Source: CAIKLP01 sp039798705
GTDB lineage: Bacteria; Bacteroidota; Bacteroidia; Sphingobacteriales; Sphingobacteriaceae
NCBI GenBank assembly: GCA_039798705.1
Contig: JBDKFN010000030.1
Span: 1-21,012 of the forward strand
Reading direction: 5' to 3'
Length of the DNA stretch: 21,012 nucleotides
Every line of letters begins with the position of its first letter. The stretch's first letter is position 1. Shown piece by piece: positions 17,378 to 21,012 of this stretch. Position numbers and translations under genes: made by a program. The notes under the pieces were generated by a model, which worked only from the letters and a program-made list of their open reading frames with translations, did not search any database and was not told the DNA's origin.

Positions 17378-17408
17378 CAAAGTAAAGGAATTTATGACTG
17401 AAATACAA
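17378..17408 (-). promoter_or_regulatory. Bacteroidota-type promoter candidate for the riboswitch-metH transcript
   Basis: On the minus strand, TTG (17408-17406) is followed after 20 bases by TTACTTTG (17385-17378), a 7 of 8 match to the Bacteroidota -7 consensus TAnnTTTG. Transcription would begin close to the first base of P1 at about 17373, as expected for a leader riboswitch. It lies in the gap after the 188-residue gene, where no terminator is visible. Confidence 0.6.
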
Positions 17409-17423
17409 GAAATAGCAATAAAA

Positions 17424-17990
17424 TTAGGCTAATCGCTTGGTCATTGTGGCATCGATGATATCAAATAATTGCTGAGGCTTCAAATTTCGCCAGTTAAACT
17501 CGTCAAAATCTCCCCCAAATGAAATATAGTAATCGATGTTAGCGCGCTTGAACTCTTCGATTACATGTTCTCTGAAATTAATGGCTGCTATCCATCCGTC
17601 GTCAATGTCTTGAAACCACTCTTCATAATAACAATCATCGGAACAGTGAAAGTTTAAAATATTTTCTCCTAAAAGAATGTATTTGGTAATTCCTTGCTCC
17701 ACCATCAATTCTATTATTTCTCTTTTTAGAAACATGATGTCATTGGTTATGCAATCATTCCATTCGCCAATAAACTCGATTATTGCAAAGCCTTTATCGT
17801 AATCGGCAAAAATTATTTTTAAATATAATGTAGGAGATCCGAAAAAATCCCATTGCGGGTGAATGTAAAAATTATAGATGGTTTCTGAAAATTCGAATTC
17901 GCTGTATTCCTTTCCATAAAAGGGAGACAGGTCATCCTCTGCCGAATTGTAATCATCTCTCCATTTATAAAAAGGTTCTATGTCGTGCAT
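17424..17990 (-). CDS. Hypothetical acidic protein, murQ-linked
   Basis: A 188-residue protein I do not recognise. It is rich in Asp, Glu and aromatic residues, has no signal peptide or membrane segment, and appears soluble. Visible features are a Trp/Tyr-rich N-terminal part (DIEPFYKWRDDY, IHPQWDFFGSPTLYL), a central acidic CSDDCYYEEWFQDIDDGW segment with two cysteines, and a final FNWRNLKPQQLFDII motif. The regular alternation of strands and helices suggests a folded alpha/beta domain rather than disorder. Its ATG lies 2 bases after the murQ stop, so the two are almost certainly co-translated, which hints at a role in cell-wall recycling or simply shared expression. Codon use looks like the neighbours. 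Confidence 0.75.
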   Translation of the reverse strand: MHDIEPFYKWRDDYNSAEDDLSPFYGKEYSEFEFSETIYNFYIHPQWDFFGSPTLYLKIIFADYDKGFAIIEFIGEWNDCITNDIMFLKREIIELMVEQGITKYILLGENILNFHCSDDCYYEEWFQDIDDGWIAAINFREHVIEEFKRANIDYYISFGGDFDEFNWRNLKPQQLFDIIDATMTKRLA

Positions 17991-17992
17991 AT

Positions 17993-18802
17993 TTATTTTG
18001 ATTGAAATGCTTCAATTGCTTTTCTTACATTTCCATGTAAAGCAATTAATTCGTTTGCTTGTTTTTCGTCAATTTGTAATTCATCCATTAACATTTTAGC
18101 GCCACGGTCAATTAATTTATTATTTGATAATTGCATGTCAACCATTTTATTTCCTTTCACTCTTCCCAATCGAATCATGCATGCGGTGCTAATCATATTC
18201 AAAATCATTTTTTGTGCAGTACCTGATTTCATTCGTGTACTACCCGTTACATATTCAGGACCAACCACAACTTCAATTGGGAATTCAGCTGCTTTAGCAA
18301 CCGCAGATCCAACGTTGCATACAATTGCGCCAGTAGTGATACCCGCAGCTCTAGCCGCATTTAAACCGCCTACTACATAAGGCGTGCTACCCGAAGCTGC
18401 TATTCCAACCAAGCAATCTTTCGCTGAAATTTGATATTCCTGTAAATCTTTCCAAGCCTGCGAGGTGTCATCTTCGGCAAATTCAACCGCTTTTCTAATG
18501 GCCGTATCGCCACCTGCTATAATGCCGATAACAATTCCATGCGCAACCCCAAATGTTGGTGGAATTTCAGAAGCGTCTACCACACCTAATCTACCACTTG
18601 TGCCAGCGCCTATATAAAACAACCTTCCGCCTAATTGAAGCTTCGGATATATCGCCTCAACCAATCGTTCCACATTAGGCAACACAGACTGCACAGCCAA
18701 TGCAACCTTTTGGTCTTCGGTATTGATATCGCTGATAATTTCTGCAACAGATTTATTTTCTAGCTGCTGATAGATGGAAGCCTTTTCTGTGATTTTCTCC
18801 AT
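17993..18802 (-). CDS. murQ: N-acetylmuramic acid 6-phosphate etherase
   Basis: A 269-residue SIS-domain lyase that cleaves the D-lactyl ether of MurNAc-6-phosphate to give GlcNAc-6-phosphate during peptidoglycan recycling. The signature GAGTSGRLGVVDASEIPP spans residues 65-82 and GPEYVTGSTRMKSG 181-194. Glu79 and Glu110 match the spacing of the E. coli catalytic pair (83 and 114). It is somewhat short compared with E. coli MurQ (about 300 residues), but all sugar-phosphate binding motifs are present. No PTS permease or MurNAc kinase gene is next to it. It is divergent from the protease gene at 18905, with a 102-base intergenic region. Confidence 0.94.
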   Translation of the reverse strand: MEKITEKASIYQQLENKSVAEIISDINTEDQKVALAVQSVLPNVERLVEAIYPKLQLGGRLFYIGAGTSGRLGVVDASEIPPTFGVAHGIVIGIIAGGDTAIRKAVEFAEDDTSQAWKDLQEYQISAKDCLVGIAASGSTPYVVGGLNAARAAGITTGAIVCNVGSAVAKAAEFPIEVVVGPEYVTGSTRMKSGTAQKMILNMISTACMIRLGRVKGNKMVDMQLSNNKLIDRGAKMLMDELQIDEKQANELIALHGNVRKAIEAFQSK

Positions 18803-18904
18803 GAATTGAATATTGACGAATGAAATGTCTTTAAAAACACAAATTAACTATATTCGTATCGCAATTGAAAGAAAATAAGCAATTGCTAGAAAAATAAATT
18901 CCAC

Positions 18905-20500
18905 ATGCGTCATAAAAGAAGATTTAATTTTGCCCAACCCATTTTATTAAGCTTATTAGTACTATTTGGCATGCTATTAGGTTTTAAATTCAGCAATGAA
19001 ATTGGGAATTTACTCTCAAGTAAGTCTGGCAATAAAATAGATCAGGTGTTTCATTTAGTTGATAAAAAATATGTCGACACAGTTGATTTAAAAATGTTAG
19101 AAAGTGAAACCATAGAAGGAATGCTTTCGCAATTAGACCCGCATAGTGTTTATATTCCTGCAGAAGATGTACAAAAAGAGAATGAAGATTTAGAAGGCAA
19201 TTTTGAAGGAATTGGCGTAGAGTTTTTCATAGTAAAAGACACCATATATATTGTATCTGTTATACCTGGCGGGCCGTCTGAAAAGCTTGGCATTAAAGCA
19301 GGTGATAAAATTATAAAGATCAATGACAAAATTGTTGCTGGTAAAAAAATTAAGAATGCTGCTGTGATTAGTTCACTCCGCGGACCAAGTAATTCTTCTG
19401 TAAAAATAAGCGTTAAAAGATTGGGGCTTGCAAAATTAATTGACTTCAATATTCAAAGAGGCAATGTACCCTTGAACAGTTTAGATGCAGGCTATATGGC
19501 TGCTCCAGGAATCGGCTACATTAAAATAAATACTTTTGCTGCTACAACCTATGATGAATTTTTTGAAGCAATTTCTGCACTTAAAAAACAAGGCTTGAAA
19601 AATTTAATTTTAGATTTAAGAGGAAACCCAGGAGGCTACCTAAGTGCCGCAATCATGATTGCCGATGAATTTTTAGGCGATAAAAAATTAATTGTATACA
19701 CCGAAGGAAAGTCATCACCTAAAAAAGAAGACTTTGCAACGGCAGCTGGAAATTTTGAAAAAGGCAAATTAATTGTGTTAGTAGATGAAGGCTCTGCATC
19801 AGCAAGTGAAATTGTTGCAGGCGCAGTGCAAGATTGGGACAGAGGAATTATTGTTGGAAGAAGATCCTTTGGAAAAGGTTTGGTTCAAGAACAAGCCATT
19901 TTAAGCGATGGGGCAACTGTTAGGCTAACCGTGGCAAGGTATTTTACACCAACGGGCCGTTGCATACAAAAACCATATGATGGTGGTGTAGACTACGCTG
20001 CGGATGTTTACAACAGAATGCGCCACGGAGAACTCACCAATGCAGACAGCATTTCAAATGACCAGCACAAGCGTTTTAAGACCCCGTCAGGCAAAACTGT
20101 ATATGGTGGAGGTGGAATTACCCCAGACGTATTTATTCCGCTTGATACGAGCGAATTTACAGCTTACTACAGTAGCATAGTTGCGGAAGGCGTTTTGTCG
20201 GAGCTGTGTTATCAATTTGTAGATCGAGAACGCAAAAACCTAACTAAATATAAAAAAGTAGACCAATTTGTTAAAACATTTGAATTGCCTGCTGGTTTTA
20301 TGGGTCTTTTATTGAAAAATGCTAGTGCTAAAGGAATAAAATACAATGCCAGCGAATGGTATAAGTCTGAAAAAGCCATCAGAATACAGGCTAAGGCACT
20401 TATTGCACGTCAACTGTTCCAGAAAGAAGGATTTTACAAGGTAATGACCCAAAATGACCAAGGATATCAAAAGTCTTTAGCCATACTTCAAAAAGATTAA
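18905..20500 (+). CDS. S41 family carboxy-terminal processing protease (CtpA/Prc-like)
   Basis: A 531-residue membrane-anchored serine protease facing the periplasm. One N-terminal transmembrane helix (about 11-27) follows a basic MRHKRR start. A PDZ domain (about 95-180) includes GIGVEFFIVKD and the SVIPGGPSEKLGIKAGD segment. The S41 catalytic core has ILDLRGNPGG at 235-244, the nucleophile Ser299 in DEGSASASE, and Lys324 in SFGKGLVQ; the 25-residue Ser-Lys spacing equals that of E. coli Prc. The C-terminal extension (about 410-531) is helical and is common in Bacteroidota members. It is monocistronic and ends just before a strong hairpin terminator. Confidence 0.93.
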   Translation: MRHKRRFNFAQPILLSLLVLFGMLLGFKFSNEIGNLLSSKSGNKIDQVFHLVDKKYVDTVDLKMLESETIEGMLSQLDPHSVYIPAEDVQKENEDLEGNFEGIGVEFFIVKDTIYIVSVIPGGPSEKLGIKAGDKIIKINDKIVAGKKIKNAAVISSLRGPSNSSVKISVKRLGLAKLIDFNIQRGNVPLNSLDAGYMAAPGIGYIKINTFAATTYDEFFEAISALKKQGLKNLILDLRGNPGGYLSAAIMIADEFLGDKKLIVYTEGKSSPKKEDFATAAGNFEKGKLIVLVDEGSASASEIVAGAVQDWDRGIIVGRRSFGKGLVQEQAILSDGATVRLTVARYFTPTGRCIQKPYDGGVDYAADVYNRMRHGELTNADSISNDQHKRFKTPSGKTVYGGGGITPDVFIPLDTSEFTAYYSSIVAEGVLSELCYQFVDRERKNLTKYKKVDQFVKTFELPAGFMGLLLKNASAKGIKYNASEWYKSEKAIRIQAKALIARQLFQKEGFYKVMTQNDQGYQKSLAILQKD

Positions 20501-20520
20501 CCAAAACATTAAATAAATAA

Positions 20521-20552
20521 AAAGCCCTGTTTAGAATCCTAAACAGGGCTTT
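20521..20552 (+). terminator. Bidirectional intrinsic terminator after the S41 protease gene
   Basis: A perfect 14-bp inverted repeat: AAAGCCCTGTTTAG (20521-20534), loop AATC, CTAAACAGGGCTTT (20539-20552). It is followed by TTATTTATTTT on the plus strand and flanked by an A-rich run on the other side, so it can stop transcription from both directions. It begins 20 bases after the protease stop. Confidence 0.92.
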
Positions 20553-20582
20553 TTATTTATTTTGGTTGATGTAGGATCAAAA

Positions 20583-20612
20583 AAAAGCCTCTCGTATCCT
20601 ACGGAGGCTTTT
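20583..20612 (-). terminator. Intrinsic terminator of the small lipoprotein gene
   Basis: Inverted repeat AAAAGCCTC (20583-20591) with GAGGCTTTT (20604-20612), continued inside by CGTA/TACG across a one-base bulge and a TCC loop. On the minus strand it ends in six T residues. It lies 18 bases beyond the lipoprotein stop codon. Confidence 0.9.
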
Positions 20613-20630
20613 AATCTCTTCTGGTGAAGA

Positions 20631-20834
20631 CTACTTTGTAGAATCTGCAGCTGAAGAATCTGTAGCAGCTGAATCAGCAGCCATAGAAGCAGCGTTAGAA
20701 ATTGAGTCAGCTTGAGCTGCAGCAATTGAATCAGCCATTGCTTTTTCTTTTGCAGCTTTTTGCTCAGAACTTTCACCACATGCTACGAATCCAAAGATTC
20801 CAGCAGCTAATAATACTAATAATACTTTTTTCAT
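20631..20834 (-). CDS. Small Ala/Ser/Asp-rich lipoprotein
   Basis: A 67-residue protein with a lipoprotein signal: MKKVLLVLLAAG, then lipobox FVAC with the acylated Cys at residue 19. The mature part (about 49 residues) is low-complexity, almost all Ala, Ser, Asp, Glu and Lys, with repeated ADSIAAA/ADSISNAA/ADSAATDSS units; it is probably disordered or a single helix. Similar short lipoproteins are common in Bacteroidota and their function is not known to me. The gene is monocistronic, with a good promoter (20862-20889) and its own terminator, suggesting strong independent expression. The ATG at 20834 is unambiguous. Confidence 0.82.
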   Translation of the reverse strand: MKKVLLVLLAAGIFGFVACGESSEQKAAKEKAMADSIAAAQADSISNAASMAADSAATDSSAADSTK

Positions 20835-20861
20835 TTTCTATAATAAGATTTTAAAACGCAA

Positions 20862-20889
20862 CAAAGGTAAAATAAATTTATTAATTCAA
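20862..20889 (-). promoter_or_regulatory. Promoter of the small lipoprotein gene
   Basis: On the minus strand, TTG (20889-20887), a 17-base spacer, and TACCTTTG (20869-20862), a perfect match to the Bacteroidota -7 consensus TAnnTTTG. The ATG is 27 bases downstream of the -7 box. An A/T-only tract (20894-20911) just upstream of the -33 box could act as an UP-like element. Confidence 0.75.
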
Positions 20890-20893
20890 GGTC

Positions 20894-20907
20894 TTTTTTT
20901 AAAAAAA
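20894..20907. repeat. T7A7 perfect palindrome upstream of the lipoprotein promoter
   Basis: Seven T followed by seven A, then TTTT, between the der stop and the -33 box. There is no loop, so it is unlikely to be a terminator hairpin; it is more probably bent or UP-element-like promoter DNA. Confidence 0.5.
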
Positions 20908-20917
20908 TTTTCAAAAA

Positions 20918-21012
20918 CTACTTCTGTCTGAAATAAATAGCGATTGGCACCCCCGAAAATTCGAAATTTTCACGGATTTTATTCTCTAAGTACCTTCTGT
21001 AAGGTTCCTTGA
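20918..21012 (-). CDS. der: Ribosome biogenesis GTPase Der (EngA), 3' fragment
   Basis: Only the last 30 codons are in the window; the gene continues past its right edge. The minus-strand translation reads KEPYRRYLENKIRENFEFSG and ends PIAIYFRQK before a TAG stop (20918-20920). This matches the conserved C-terminal KH-like end of Der, whose usual form is a ..YxRYLENRLRExFxFxGTPIR-type tail. Der is a two-GTPase-domain protein for 50S assembly. The call rests on this tail alone; the GTPase domains are outside the window. Confidence 0.75.
   Translation of the reverse strand, partial: KEPYRRYLENKIRENFEFSGVPIAIYFRQK

Noticed and set aside
18840..18856. Possible divergent promoters for murQ (TTAATTTG, minus) and the S41 protease (TATATTCG, plus)
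   Set aside because: Each is a 7 of 8 -7-like box, but neither has a TTG at the right distance; in such A/T-rich DNA this is not enough to call.
20583..20612. Repeat unit or attachment site
   Set aside because: The GCCTC/GAGGC element is a single stem-loop with a T-tract after a stop codon, fully explained as a terminator.
20531..20779. 82-codon minus-strand open frame rich in Leu/Gln
   Set aside because: It is a frame-shifted reading of the repetitive lipoprotein gene and runs through both terminator hairpins.

Overview
This is a low-GC (by eye about one third G+C) chromosomal window that looks like Bacteroidota. The evidence is a secreted protein with a type IX secretion (T9SS) C-terminal sorting domain, an UpxY/NusG-like antiterminator, promoter candidates of the TTG-N17-20-TAnnTTTG type, start codons without clear Shine-Dalgarno sequences, and a Bacteroidota-style small Ala/Ser/Asp-rich lipoprotein. 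Family content fits the Chitinophagales/Sphingobacteriales side of the phylum, but I cannot place it more precisely. No tRNA, rRNA, CRISPR array, insertion sequence or phage gene is visible. Coding density is very high and no gene-free stretch exceeds 300 bases. The longest gap, about 215 bases upstream of metH, holds a SAM-I riboswitch and its promoter.

Layout. (1) 31-2444, minus strand: a T9SS-exported Omp28/thioredoxin-like protein and a small thioredoxin-fold [2Fe-2S] protein. (2) 2495-4715, plus strand: a TIGR01777-type NAD(P)-binding epimerase overlapping a class I photolyase. (3) 4710-17373, minus strand: a nearly gapless ten-gene run. In transcription order it is SAM-I riboswitch, metH, metF, rsgA, dtd, a MazG-like pyrophosphohydrolase, a redoxin lipoprotein, a cytochrome c/copper-monooxygenase-like lipoprotein, an UpxY/NusG-like factor, an M61 peptidase and a long-chain acyl-CoA ligase. 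(4) 17424-18802, minus strand: murQ and an unrecognised acidic protein. (5) 18905-20500, plus strand: a carboxy-terminal processing protease. (6) 20521-21012: two intrinsic terminators, a small lipoprotein with its own promoter, and the 3' end of der.

How the genes work together. metH and metF form the folate/methionine methyl-transfer unit, and the upstream riboswitch would shut them down when S-adenosylmethionine is plentiful. rsgA and dtd (with der at the edge) are ribosome-maturation and translation-quality genes. The redoxin/cytochrome-monooxygenase pair is a translationally coupled extracytoplasmic redox module of unknown substrate. murQ recycles peptidoglycan MurNAc-6-phosphate. The most interesting items are the riboswitch with a duplicated P1 strand in its expression platform, the redoxin/cytochrome-monooxygenase pair, and the UpxY-type factor that is not beside polysaccharide genes.
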